The notes below the pieces were generated by a model that was not told the origin of the DNA, did not search any database, and was given only the letters and a program-made list of their open reading frames with translations. DNA of 64,000 bases, taken from Lachnospiraceae bacterium. Its GTDB lineage: Bacteria > Bacillota > Clostridia > Lachnospirales > Lachnospiraceae. Each line of letters opens with the position of its first letter. The first letter of the stretch is position 1. Location: positions 1-64,000 of the forward strand of contig JAFUPV010000038.1 in the NCBI GenBank assembly GCA_017472605.1. Reading direction: 5' to 3'. The translations under genes and the position numbers were made by a program. This document shows positions 1 through 8,175 of the stretch, piece by piece.

Positions 1-110
1 ATCCCATCGCAAGAGTAAGACCCCTTGAAGACGACGAGGTAGATAGGGCAGAGGTGTAAGTGCTGCAAAGCATTCAGCTGACTGCTACTAATCGGTCGAG
101 GGCTTAACCA
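1..110 (+). rRNA. 23S ribosomal RNA, 3' end (partial)
   Basis: The first ~110 bases match the conserved 3' end of bacterial 23S rRNA, including the segments CCCCTTGAAGACGACGAGGT, CATTCAGCTGACTG, TACTAATCGGTCGAG and the terminal GGCTTAACC. The gene enters from outside the window on the + strand. The exact 3' end is estimated from the usual GGCTTAACC end. No 5S rRNA-like sequence follows before the terminator at 330-360. Confidence 0.95.
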
Positions 111-151
111 AGAATGGTTAGAAAGTGACTAAAGGTAAAGAAAGCCGCGAG

Positions 152-238
152 GAAGACGAAGTCTTCTGAGTGAAGGAGAGCCAAAACCGAAGGTTTTGTG
201 TGCATCTGCTCGATAGAGCAGCGGCGACCGGAGGTCGC
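152..238 (+). other. Four tandem hairpins in the rRNA trailer
   Basis: Four perfect short stem-loops follow one another: GAAGAC-GAA-GTCTTC (152-166), CAAAACC-GAA-GGTTTTG (182-198), CTGCTC-GATA-GAGCAG (206-221) and GCGACC-GGA-GGTCGC (224-238). They lie between the 23S end and the terminator at 330, where a 5S gene would commonly be. They may be processing or stabilising structures of the rRNA trailer. That role is inference; the pairing is seen directly. Confidence 0.7.
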
Positions 239-329
239 AGGTTTAATGGATAGGAAAAAGAGGAAGTTATCGTTAAGGTAACAATGGATGAAAAATGGTT
301 TCTGTGTGTAGTTTTCAGGGTATAAAATG

Positions 330-360
330 AACCTGTTCGAGAAATCGGGCAGGTTTTTTC
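330..360 (+). terminator. Rho-independent terminator of the rRNA operon
   Basis: An 11-bp stem (330-340 with 345-355, two G-U pairs), a GAAA loop and a TTTTTT-containing tail. It ends the transcript that contains the 23S rRNA. Confidence 0.85.
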
Positions 361-397
361 TGTTCAAAAAGCAGAGAAGTTTCTGAAAAAATATGTA

Positions 398-425
398 TTG
401 ACAATTGCTTTCCTGATGATATATT
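398..425 (+). promoter_or_regulatory. Sigma-A type promoter
   Basis: A perfect TTGACA at 398-403 and TATATT at 420-425, 16 bases apart, located ~90 bases before the YccF-like gene at 515. Confidence 0.7.
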
Positions 426-514
426 CTGTTTAGGGAAGCTTTTTATTTCCACTTTTTAAGAAGATGAAGATATGGAAGAGGAAGAAATCGTAAAAAAACA
501 AGGAGGATGCCGGA

Positions 515-874
515 ATGGGATGTCTGGGAAATCTGATCTGGATGCTGTGCGGCGGTCTGATCAGTGCAGCTGGTTATCTGATTGCAGGATGTGTCTGTTG
601 TGTGACTGTTGTTGGAATTCCCGTTGGAATTCAGTGTTTTAAGCTGGCAGGACTGGTTCTCTTTCCATTTGGAAAAGAAGTGATCTACGGCGGTGGTCTG
701 GGCAGTTTTCTGCTCAATGTGATCTGGGCGATTGCATTCGGACTGCCGATGGCGCTGCATTCTTTATTTTGGGGCTGTGTACTTTGCATCACTGTAGTTG
801 GGATACCGTTTGGTCTGCAGCATTTTAAGTTTGCCAAGCTGGCATTTATGCCGTTTGGCTCAGTCGTTCTGTAA
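515..874 (+). CDS. YccF-family (DUF307) inner membrane protein
   Basis: A 119-residue, strongly hydrophobic protein made of two similar halves. Each half carries a membrane segment followed by the repeated motif TVVGIP(V/F)G(I/L)Q and a later PFG, which is the hallmark of the YccF/DUF307 family of small membrane proteins. The biochemical role of the family is not established. The ATG at 515 follows an AGGAGG ribosome binding site near 500. It has its own promoter at 398 and no close downstream partner. The family assignment is firm; the function is unknown. Confidence 0.8.
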   Translation: MGCLGNLIWMLCGGLISAAGYLIAGCVCCVTVVGIPVGIQCFKLAGLVLFPFGKEVIYGGGLGSFLLNVIWAIAFGLPMALHSLFWGCVLCITVVGIPFGLQHFKFAKLAFMPFGSVVL

Positions 875-1002
875 TGGAAAACGGATGTCGTTGCTGATGG
901 ATTTTGTACTTGACACAGGTTCGCAGAAGATGCAGTGAGGTGGATTCGAAGCAGAATCAAAGAAGACAGAGTGAAAATGAGTTGGGGAACAGGTAGGGGA
1001 AC

Positions 1003-2559
1003 ATGAATATACTGATTGTCGACGATGATACATTTGTTGTTCAGAAGGTAGCAGAGGGGATTGACTGGGATTCCATTGGAATCCGCCGTGTATTTACCGC
1101 CAATAACATGAGACAGGCATATAAGATTTTTGAGACATTTCCGGTTGACATTCTTGTGACCGACATTGAAATGCCTCAGGGAAGCGGTCTGGAGCTTCTT
1201 GAGTGGGTCAAGGAAAAGCGGTATCCGGTAGAGGCGCTTGTTTTGTCAGGATATGCCCATTTTGCCTATGCACAGAAAGCCATGCAGTATGGCGGAAGAA
1301 AGTACATGCTGAAGCCAATCTCAAATCGTGAGCTTGCGTCTGCTATCAGCGAAATTGTTCAGGAGAAGAACCGGAAAAACGTGGTGTCGGAACAAAAACG
1401 GGCATTGATGCAGGTTTGCCGGAATTTGATGAAGCTTCCTCTGGAAAGGATCAATCTGGTAGAAGAGCTTGTGAACAAACGGCATTTCTATCAGGGAAAT
1501 GAAAAATTCTGCGTGATCATGCTTCGGATTCTTTCCAAAGAGAAACGGGGAGAATCGGAACAGAAACTGCTGAATTTTGTGGTACGCAATGTAATTCAGG
1601 AATTTTTTGAAAATAAAGGACTGGAACTGGAGTGGAGCTTCCAGGAAAAGGACGGAGAATGGCTGTTGGTTTTTCGTGAAAACGGAAGACTTTCCTCCGT
1701 AAAAGAATATACTGCGCAGATGCAGCACTGCCTCCGTGATGTCGTTCAGCTGGAGTCCTGTGTCTACATAGGAAGAGTTTGTGAGCTTGGGGAAGTGACG
1801 GACAGCTATGCCCATCTGGCGAAAATCCGTTCGGAAGCGATTCCGGATGAGCTTGGTGTTTTCTGCGAAGAGGAGTGGTTACAGTGGGAGCCGTCCTTCG
1901 ATTTGCCGGATTTTGACCGTCTGGAACGAATGATCATAAAAGACGGGATGATCCGTGCGGTAAGGGATGATCTGAAGAACTATGTCAGGAAAAACGGAGA
2001 ACGAAGAAACGCGACAGTTACGTTGTATAAACAGCTGCTGAGCAGCACCACATCGATGGTCGGACGGATTCTAGATCAGAAAAACATCCCGTTTTCTCAG
2101 CTGTATGATGAGAAAGAGCTGGAGAACATGCATCAGAGAGCCGGCAGCACAACAAAATGGATGCTGGAATACATCGATTATCTGTTTGAAAAGCTGGAGG
2201 GAATGCAAAGCATTACGAACAGCAAAAAAGAATATCTGGTGGAATGTCTGAAACGATATATCGGAGAGCATCTTTCCGAAGAACTGTCAAGAAGCAGTCT
2301 GGCTGCTACTGTCTATCTGTCTGAGGATTATGTCTCCAGATTGTTTGCGGCAGAAACGGGAATGTCTATCCCTGCCTATGTGACCGGTCAGCGGATGGAA
2401 TCCGCGAAGCAGTATCTTGCTGAGACAACATGCACAGTAAGTGAGATTGCAATGAAGGTTGGATACAGCAATTTTTCCTATTTCAGCAAGACATTCAAGG
2501 ATTATACAGGAAAAACACCCAATGAATACCGCTCATATATCAAAAATCTGTCAAAATAA
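1003..2559 (+). CDS. AraC-type response regulator (YesN-like)
   Basis: A 518-residue DNA-binding response regulator. The N-terminal receiver domain (about 1-120) has the acidic pocket D7-D9, phosphoacceptor D54 in the motif TDIEMP, S82 and K104. A middle region of ~270 residues resembles the linker of YesN-type regulators. The C-terminus (about 415-515) holds two helix-turn-helix motifs of the AraC family (SEIAMKVGYSNFSYFSKTFK). It is placed just ahead of CUT1 permease and solute-binding genes and a YesM-like kinase at 6436, its probable partner. By analogy with YesMN systems it would activate the sugar locus when the ligand is sensed; that is inferred from context. A strong terminator follows at 2588. 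Confidence 0.9.
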   Translation: MNILIVDDDTFVVQKVAEGIDWDSIGIRRVFTANNMRQAYKIFETFPVDILVTDIEMPQGSGLELLEWVKEKRYPVEALVLSGYAHFAYAQKAMQYGGRKYMLKPISNRELASAISEIVQEKNRKNVVSEQKRALMQVCRNLMKLPLERINLVEELVNKRHFYQGNEKFCVIMLRILSKEKRGESEQKLLNFVVRNVIQEFFENKGLELEWSFQEKDGEWLLVFRENGRLSSVKEYTAQMQHCLRDVVQLESCVYIGRVCELGEVTDSYAHLAKIRSEAIPDELGVFCEEEWLQWEPSFDLPDFDRLERMIIKDGMIRAVRDDLKNYVRKNGERRNATVTLYKQLLSSTTSMVGRILDQKNIPFSQLYDEKELENMHQRAGSTTKWMLEYIDYLFEKLEGMQSITNSKKEYLVECLKRYIGEHLSEELSRSSLAATVYLSEDYVSRLFAAETGMSIPAYVTGQRMESAKQYLAETTCTVSEIAMKVGYSNFSYFSKTFKDYTGKTPNEYRSYIKNLSK

Positions 2560-2587
2560 CAATAAAACGACCTGAAAAAGAAAAAAG

Positions 2588-2641
2588 AACGGAATTTTAT
2601 CAAAAACACGGCTGTAAAAAGCCGTGTTTTTGATATCCGTT
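2588..2641 (+). terminator. Rho-independent terminator after the response regulator
   Basis: A 15-bp perfect stem (2599-2613 with 2620-2634, loop GTAAAA) containing the complementary A and T tracts of a bidirectional terminator, extended by an outer AACGGA/TCCGTT pairing. It separates the regulator gene from the transport genes. Confidence 0.85.
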
Positions 2642-2739
2642 AATCGCCTGATTGATAGCAATTTTGTCCGGAAAAGACTATACTTTAGCCATCAGATGAA
2701 ACGAAAGTGAACCTGAATAAAAGAAGGGAGGTCTTTTTC

Positions 2740-3687
2740 TTGAAAGGAAAACAGAAAGCACTGCAGGTGAAAAAAAGAGGTGCCAGAGGCATCGTGGAAA
2801 GGCTGAATAAGAGCAAGTCACTCTACCTGTTAATGCTGCCATCAATTGTGATCTTTGTCCTGTTTACCTACATCCCCATGTACGGAATTGTAATCGCGTT
2901 TAAAACATACAAACCGGCATTGGGAATTGCAGGAAGCAAATGGGCCGGACTGACTTACTTCAAACAGTATTTCAACTCCTATCAGTTCTGGCCGACAATC
3001 AAAAATACAATTGTGATCAGTCTTTACAGCATTGCGGTTACATTCCCGCTTCCGATTGCTCTGGCTCTGATGTGCAACCAGATGACGGCAAAACGTTTTA
3101 AAAAGTTTTTCCAGGTATCAACCTATCTTCCGCATTTCATTTCAACGGTTGTCATGTGCGGAATGATCATCCTGTTTACATCACCAAGAAACGGTATTAT
3201 CGCTCATCTGCTGAAGTATGTCGGTATTGAGTTCCCAAATGTAATGGGACAGGCTTCCGCATTCCCGACGATTTATGTGCTGACAGAGGCATGGCAGCAT
3301 GTGGGATGGGACAGTATCCTCTATATCGCGGCATTGTCTGCGATTGATCCGACACTGTATGAGGCGGCAACCATGGATGGAGCAAGTAAGTTTAAGCGCA
3401 TGCTTCATATCGACATTCCGATGCTGCTTCCGACAGCAAGCATCATGTTCATTCTGCGAATGGGAAGTGTCATGAGTGTCGGTTTCGAAAAGGTATATCT
3501 GCTTCAGAATAATCTGAACCAGAAGACCAGTGAAATCATTTCTACCTATGTGTATAAAATGGGTCTGATCAGTAATCAGTACAGTCTTTCCGCAGCAATT
3601 GGATTATTTAACAACATTGTAAATCTGGTATTGCTTCTGACTGTAAATCTGATTTCTGCCAAACTCCAGGATACATCACTGATCTGA
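2740..3687 (+). CDS. CUT1 carbohydrate ABC transporter permease (LplB-like)
   Basis: A polytopic membrane permease of the binding-protein-dependent type for sugars or sugar polymers. It has about six membrane segments, starting LYLLMLPSIVIFVLFTYIPM, and the cytoplasmic EAA-like loop (YEAATMDGASKFKRMLHIDIP) that docks an ATPase. The likely start is TTG at 2740, 8 bases after AAGGGAGG; an in-frame GTG at 2707 has no good ribosome binding site. It resembles LplB/YteP proteins, which share a household ATPase, and no ATPase gene is present in this locus. A TATACT -10-like hexamer at 2679 lacks a good -35, as expected for an activator-dependent promoter. The exact substrate is unknown. Confidence 0.88.
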   Translation: MKGKQKALQVKKRGARGIVERLNKSKSLYLLMLPSIVIFVLFTYIPMYGIVIAFKTYKPALGIAGSKWAGLTYFKQYFNSYQFWPTIKNTIVISLYSIAVTFPLPIALALMCNQMTAKRFKKFFQVSTYLPHFISTVVMCGMIILFTSPRNGIIAHLLKYVGIEFPNVMGQASAFPTIYVLTEAWQHVGWDSILYIAALSAIDPTLYEAATMDGASKFKRMLHIDIPMLLPTASIMFILRMGSVMSVGFEKVYLLQNNLNQKTSEIISTYVYKMGLISNQYSLSAAIGLFNNIVNLVLLLTVNLISAKLQDTSLI

Positions 3688-3724
3688 TGCAGCTGAAGTT
3701 TCGAGAAAGGAGGATTCCTGTCCT

Positions 3725-4624
3725 ATGACAGCCAAAATGAAAAAAATTAGAAAATCAAGAGAAGACCGGATCTTTGATGGGATTATATATACCATTGCCG
3801 TACTTCTGACCCTGATTGCATTATATCCCATGTACTTCATTGTAATTGCCTCGATCAGTGATCCCAAGGCAGTTGCAGCCGGTGAGGTAATCCTGTTTCC
3901 CAGCGGACTGAATCTGAAAGGCTATGAAAATCTGTTTCAGTATAAGCAGCTCTGGACCGGCTATCTGAATACCATTATTTATGCAGTACTTGGAACCATC
4001 ATCTGCCTGGCAGTAAACATTCCGGCCGCATATGCATTATCCCGCAAGGAACTGTTTGGAAGAAAGCTGTTTGTCATTTTCTATCTGATTCCCATGTTCT
4101 TTACCGGCGGTCTGATCCCGACTTACATGAACATTCAGAATTTCGATCTGTATGATAGCATCTGGGTAATGGTTCTGCCGTTCTCCGTTGTAACCTACTA
4201 CATTATTGTTGCAAGAACCTTTTTCAGCAGCAGCATTCCGGACGAGCTCTGGGAGGCAGCACAGATTGACGGAGCAGGCACGATGCGGTATTTCATCACC
4301 ATTGTACTGCCGCTTTCCAAGGCAATTCTGGCAGTTATCGCGCTCTGGTCTGCCGTATCCCAGTGGAATTCTTACTTCAATGCCATGATCTATCTGCGCG
4401 ACGATCTGTTAAAGCCGCTGCAGCTTGTCCTGCGCGGAATCCTGATCAACAATCAGACCGCAAGTGCGATGCTGACCGGTACGGCAGCTACGGAAGCAAA
4501 GGAAATGGCAGAGCTGATCAAATATTCTGTTATCGTGATTTCGTCTGCACCGATCATGTGCATGTACCCGTTTGTGCAGAAATATTTCAACCAGGGAGTA
4601 ATGGTTGGTTCTCTGAAGGGTTAA
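3725..4624 (+). CDS. CUT1 carbohydrate ABC transporter permease (LplC/YtcP-like)
   Basis: The second permease of the pair, 299 residues, with about six membrane segments and the EAA-like loop ELWEAAQIDGAGTMRYFITIV. The C-terminal VMVGSLKG ending is typical of the LplC/YtcP group. It starts 37 bases after the first permease behind a GAAAGGAGG site. It should form the heterodimeric channel with the product at 2740 and receive ligand from the binding protein at 4681. The transporter type is clear; the sugar is inferred only from the neighbouring glycosidases. Confidence 0.9.
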   Translation: MTAKMKKIRKSREDRIFDGIIYTIAVLLTLIALYPMYFIVIASISDPKAVAAGEVILFPSGLNLKGYENLFQYKQLWTGYLNTIIYAVLGTIICLAVNIPAAYALSRKELFGRKLFVIFYLIPMFFTGGLIPTYMNIQNFDLYDSIWVMVLPFSVVTYYIIVARTFFSSSIPDELWEAAQIDGAGTMRYFITIVLPLSKAILAVIALWSAVSQWNSYFNAMIYLRDDLLKPLQLVLRGILINNQTASAMLTGTAATEAKEMAELIKYSVIVISSAPIMCMYPFVQKYFNQGVMVGSLKG

Positions 4625-4680
4625 TCAGAAAAAATTGGCTGAGCCAATACATATAAATAAAAGAAAAGGAGATTCAAACA

Positions 4681-6249
4681 ATGAAGAAGAGAGTATTGAG
4701 CCTTGTTTTAGCAGCAACGATGGTCGGTTTCGTAATGACACCGGTTCTGGCAAAGGAAGCAGAGGATTCGGAGGAAAGAACCACATTTACCATTGCAACC
4801 GTCAGATGGACCGATGCGTGGCCCAATGAGTTCGTTCATGAGGGAATTATGAAAGAACTGGAAGATAAGTACAACATCAACATTGAGTGGGAGTTCTACT
4901 ACAACAACGACTGGGCTGAGCAGAAATCCCTGCTCCTGGCAGGCGGAGATCTTCCGGATGCGTTCTTTGGCTCTATTTGTCTGACTGGAAATGATATTGA
5001 GCAGAACAAGGAGTGTTTTGTGGAGCTGACGGATCTGATTGCGGAAAATATGCCGAACCTCAGTGCAATTCTGGAAGAGGATACGGCTCTCAAAGCAATT
5101 GCGCAGAACCGTGACGGCGAGATCTACAGCCTGGTTAAGAAGCTTCCGCTTCGTGCAACAGTTGCAAACAATGCGTACATCAATAAGAAGTGGCTGGACA
5201 ACCTTGGTCTGGAAATGCCGAAAACCTACAAGGATCTGGAGAATGTTCTTCAGGCGTTCCTGGATGAGGATGCAGACGGTGACGGCGATCCAAACAATGA
5301 GATTCCCTACACCTATACCGGTTCTCTGAAGTTCGATTTAAGAAACATTCTTCTTCCGTTCGGAACGATGAGCAGCCGTGCAGATAACTACATGGGCCTT
5401 AACGCAGAGGATGAGGCAGTCTTCATGCCGGTAGAGGAAAACTATAAGGAAGCAGTTATCTGGATGCATGGTCTCTATGAGAAAGGTCTGATCGATGCCG
5501 AGTACTTTACACAGGACAGCTCCATGTATTCTTCCAAGATCAGTGCGGCAGGCGGCTCTCAGACCGGTCTGATGTTCGGATGGACCGCGGATGCAGAAGC
5601 AGGTGTCAATGCGGGTGAATTTGAGATCGTTCCTGCACTGGAAGGACCGGACGGAAACCGCTATGCAGAGTCAGACCCGACCTTCCTTGACATGTCTGCA
5701 AGAGAGCTGGTAATCACCACTTCCTGTGAAAATCCGGAGCTGCTGCTTCAGTGGGCGGACGAGTTCTACACTGATCTGGTATCTCTCCAGACCTATTACG
5801 GATCCATCCCGAATCAGATTTCCGACAATGGAGACGGAACCTATACACTGCTTGAGCCGGAAGACGGAACGTCACTGGATACCTCCGCATGGTCCAATTC
5901 CGTGCGTGACTTTGGTCCGAAGTATATGACCGATGAGTTTGCAGCAAACGTAATCCTTCCGACCAGCCAGGGAGACGGACTGAAGCTGGCAAGCGACATC
6001 AATGCAGAATATGCAGCAAAGTGTTTCCCGGTTGTCAGCTATACGGAAGAGCAGATCATGGAGATGAACATGATGACTACCGACATCTACAATTTTGTGG
6101 AAGCACAGTATGCGCACTGGGTTGTTGAAGGCGGCATAGAAGAAGAATGGGATTCCTATATCGAGCAGCTGAATGCAATGGGACTGGAGCGTCTGCTTGA
6201 GATCCAGAAGGATGCATATGCGCATTATCTTGAGATTACAGCAGAATAA
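4681..6249 (+). CDS. Extracellular solute-binding protein of the CUT1 transporter
   Basis: A 522-residue binding protein of the LplA-like group. An N-terminal signal peptide (about 1-24, Lys/Arg followed by a hydrophobic stretch, VLA before KEAEDS) is followed by a two-lobed periplasmic-binding fold, recognisable from GDLPDAFFG and the EIPYTYTG region. The usual lipobox cysteine of Gram-positive binding proteins is absent; the sequence reads like a signal peptidase I site instead. It follows the permeases by 56 bases behind an AAAAGGAGA site. Ligand is inferred to be an oligosaccharide handled by the downstream GH31/GH53 enzymes. Confidence 0.88.
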   Translation: MKKRVLSLVLAATMVGFVMTPVLAKEAEDSEERTTFTIATVRWTDAWPNEFVHEGIMKELEDKYNINIEWEFYYNNDWAEQKSLLLAGGDLPDAFFGSICLTGNDIEQNKECFVELTDLIAENMPNLSAILEEDTALKAIAQNRDGEIYSLVKKLPLRATVANNAYINKKWLDNLGLEMPKTYKDLENVLQAFLDEDADGDGDPNNEIPYTYTGSLKFDLRNILLPFGTMSSRADNYMGLNAEDEAVFMPVEENYKEAVIWMHGLYEKGLIDAEYFTQDSSMYSSKISAAGGSQTGLMFGWTADAEAGVNAGEFEIVPALEGPDGNRYAESDPTFLDMSARELVITTSCENPELLLQWADEFYTDLVSLQTYYGSIPNQISDNGDGTYTLLEPEDGTSLDTSAWSNSVRDFGPKYMTDEFAANVILPTSQGDGLKLASDINAEYAAKCFPVVSYTEEQIMEMNMMTTDIYNFVEAQYAHWVVEGGIEEEWDSYIEQLNAMGLERLLEIQKDAYAHYLEITAE

Positions 6250-6330
6250 TCAGGTCCGCAGGCGCCCAAGCCGGTGAAATGCGGACAGGAAACGATGAGC
6301 CGGTGACTGGGCACAGCGTCATTGACAGAG

Positions 6331-6379
6331 AGTCTGAGTGTGTATTGGGCAAAATACATGCTCAGACTTTTGCTTTTTT
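6331..6379 (+). terminator. Rho-independent terminator after the binding protein
   Basis: A 15-bp stem (6331-6345 with 6354-6368, one weak position), loop TGGGCAAA, then TTTGCTTTTTT. It ends the transporter transcript before the kinase gene. Confidence 0.85.
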
Positions 6380-6398
6380 CGGGCAGGTGTAGTATACT
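6370..6398 (+). promoter_or_regulatory. Promoter of the histidine kinase gene
   Basis: TTGCTT (6370-6375) and TATACT (6393-6398) are separated by 17 bases. The -35 lies inside the T tract of the preceding terminator. Confidence 0.6.
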
Positions 6399-6435
6399 GG
6401 AATCAAAAGGTCTGTAAGAAAGCGGGGAATGAGAG

Positions 6436-8157
6436 ATGAATAAGAAAAAAGGATCCATCCGACCACTTCTGATGCGTCTGTTTGCTGTTTTTATTATCCT
6501 GCTGTTGGTACTTCTGTTTACGATGATGCAGAACATACAGGAGGTAAAGCGTCTTGCTTACGAGTGCATGGAGGATAAGGCGAGTCTTTATGTGGATCTT
6601 CTGAGTAAGGATATCAAGAACCTGTCCACAGAATTTCTGGTGATGCGCGTCAGGGATAATGAAGAGCTGATGGCGCTGCCGCAGACTATAACACCGCAGG
6701 AGAGCAAATACTATGAACTGCTTCATGAGATCACAGACTCGAATTTTACGCGGCGTGCGGTGTACGAGAATCAGTATCGTTTTTATGAATATGTGGATTC
6801 GGCTGATTTTCTGATTCTGGACAGTGCCGTGTATTTTTCGACCAGCAGAAAATCAGCGGAAGTGGGAGCACTGGCAGCCGAATTGCATCGGCTTGTGGAG
6901 GAAGATGCCAGGGGGGTAATCTGGGATTTCTTTGAAGCAGATGGTGCAGACTATCTTTATGGCTTCTTTCAGCAGGAAGGCCGTGCGGTTGGCTGTCTGG
7001 TAAAGCTGGATGAGCTGTTTGAGAACATTCAGATCACCAATCTGGGCTACGAGGGAATTCCGTTCCTGGAGAAGGACGGACAGGTTTACATGTGCACAAA
7101 GGATAAAGCGCGGACGGAAATTGCAAAAATGGCCCGGCAGTCGGACACGGAATATGGGATTTCAGGCAGCTATGCCTGGTATACCTATCAGGTGAAGCAT
7201 GTGGGAAATCTGAAAATTCTGCTTGTTCTTTCCCAGGGAATGCTGGACCAGATTTTCGGGATTCAGTCCCTTCTGATTGTTGTCTTTATCTTTCTCGTGC
7301 TGGTCACCCTGTGGATCCTGCTGTATTTCTATCAAAACATTCTCAGTCCGATGAGACGGTTCGTAGACGGACTGAAAAATCCGGAAAAGGATACCTGGCT
7401 CAACGAGAATCAGGAAAATGGGATTCTGGAGCTGGAATATGCCAGCGGACAGTTTAAGGCGATGTTTCGTGAGCTGCAGTCCCTGCGTATTGCGATTTAC
7501 GAAAAGGAATTGATGGAGAAGAAAATTGAGCTGGAATATGTGCAGGAACAGATCCGTCCCCATTTCTTTTTAAACTGCCTCAGCATCATTCAGGGAATGG
7601 CAGAGATGCGTCATGCAGATGACATCGTTCACATTTCAGAGGTGCTGTCAGACTATATGAGTTATGTGATTAAGGATACGTTTGAAATGCGTACAATCCG
7701 GGATGAAGTGGAACATATTCAGAATTACATTGATATCCAGACAATCCGCCGACCCGGTGCGTTTACCTATGAGCTGATCATGGAGGAGGAGGTAGGAAAC
7801 TGCCTCATCCCGCCGCTGGTGCTCCAGACGTTTGTGGAAAACTCCATTAGCCATGGAATGAAGGCGGAAGGACAGATCGAAGTGACGCTGTATCTGACGA
7901 TTGAAGAAATTGATGGAAACCAGTCACTGTACATCACGCTGTCCGATACGGGAACCGGATTTCCGGAGGAGATTCTTTTGGCAATCGAGGAGGATACGCC
8001 GATTGTTTATAATGGAAGAGAACATATTGGAATCCGCAACACCATAAAGAGACTTCATATTCTTTATGGAAATCAGGCAAATGTGCGTCTCTGCAACATG
8101 GCAAAAAACTATGGAGCTGTTGTTGAGATCGTAATGCCTGCTGTTTTGCAGAAGTAG
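6436..8157 (+). CDS. Sensor histidine kinase (YesM-like)
   Basis: A 573-residue membrane kinase. One membrane segment near residues 10-30, an extracellular sensor region to about 275, and a second membrane segment (QSLLIVVFIFLVLVTLWILL, about 276-300) lead to a HAMP-like linker. The His_kinase domain follows (EYVQEQIRPHFFLNCLSII, with the phospho-accepting histidine in RPHFFLN) and then a HATPase domain with N-box FVENSISHG and the glycine motif DTGTGFP. This is the architecture of YesM/LytS-type kinases that sense saccharides with a binding protein. The cognate regulator is most likely at 1003. It is followed after 18 bases by the GH31 gene. Confidence 0.9.
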   Translation: MNKKKGSIRPLLMRLFAVFIILLLVLLFTMMQNIQEVKRLAYECMEDKASLYVDLLSKDIKNLSTEFLVMRVRDNEELMALPQTITPQESKYYELLHEITDSNFTRRAVYENQYRFYEYVDSADFLILDSAVYFSTSRKSAEVGALAAELHRLVEEDARGVIWDFFEADGADYLYGFFQQEGRAVGCLVKLDELFENIQITNLGYEGIPFLEKDGQVYMCTKDKARTEIAKMARQSDTEYGISGSYAWYTYQVKHVGNLKILLVLSQGMLDQIFGIQSLLIVVFIFLVLVTLWILLYFYQNILSPMRRFVDGLKNPEKDTWLNENQENGILELEYASGQFKAMFRELQSLRIAIYEKELMEKKIELEYVQEQIRPHFFLNCLSIIQGMAEMRHADDIVHISEVLSDYMSYVIKDTFEMRTIRDEVEHIQNYIDIQTIRRPGAFTYELIMEEEVGNCLIPPLVLQTFVENSISHGMKAEGQIEVTLYLTIEEIDGNQSLYITLSDTGTGFPEEILLAIEEDTPIVYNGREHIGIRNTIKRLHILYGNQANVRLCNMAKNYGAVVEIVMPAVLQK

Positions 8158-8175
8158 GAAGGAGGATATGAAACA

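Noticed and set aside
111-330. tRNA or 5S rRNA gene after 23S
   Set aside because: No CCA end, no T-arm GTTCGAATC-type sequence and no 5S consensus were found; only short hairpins are present.
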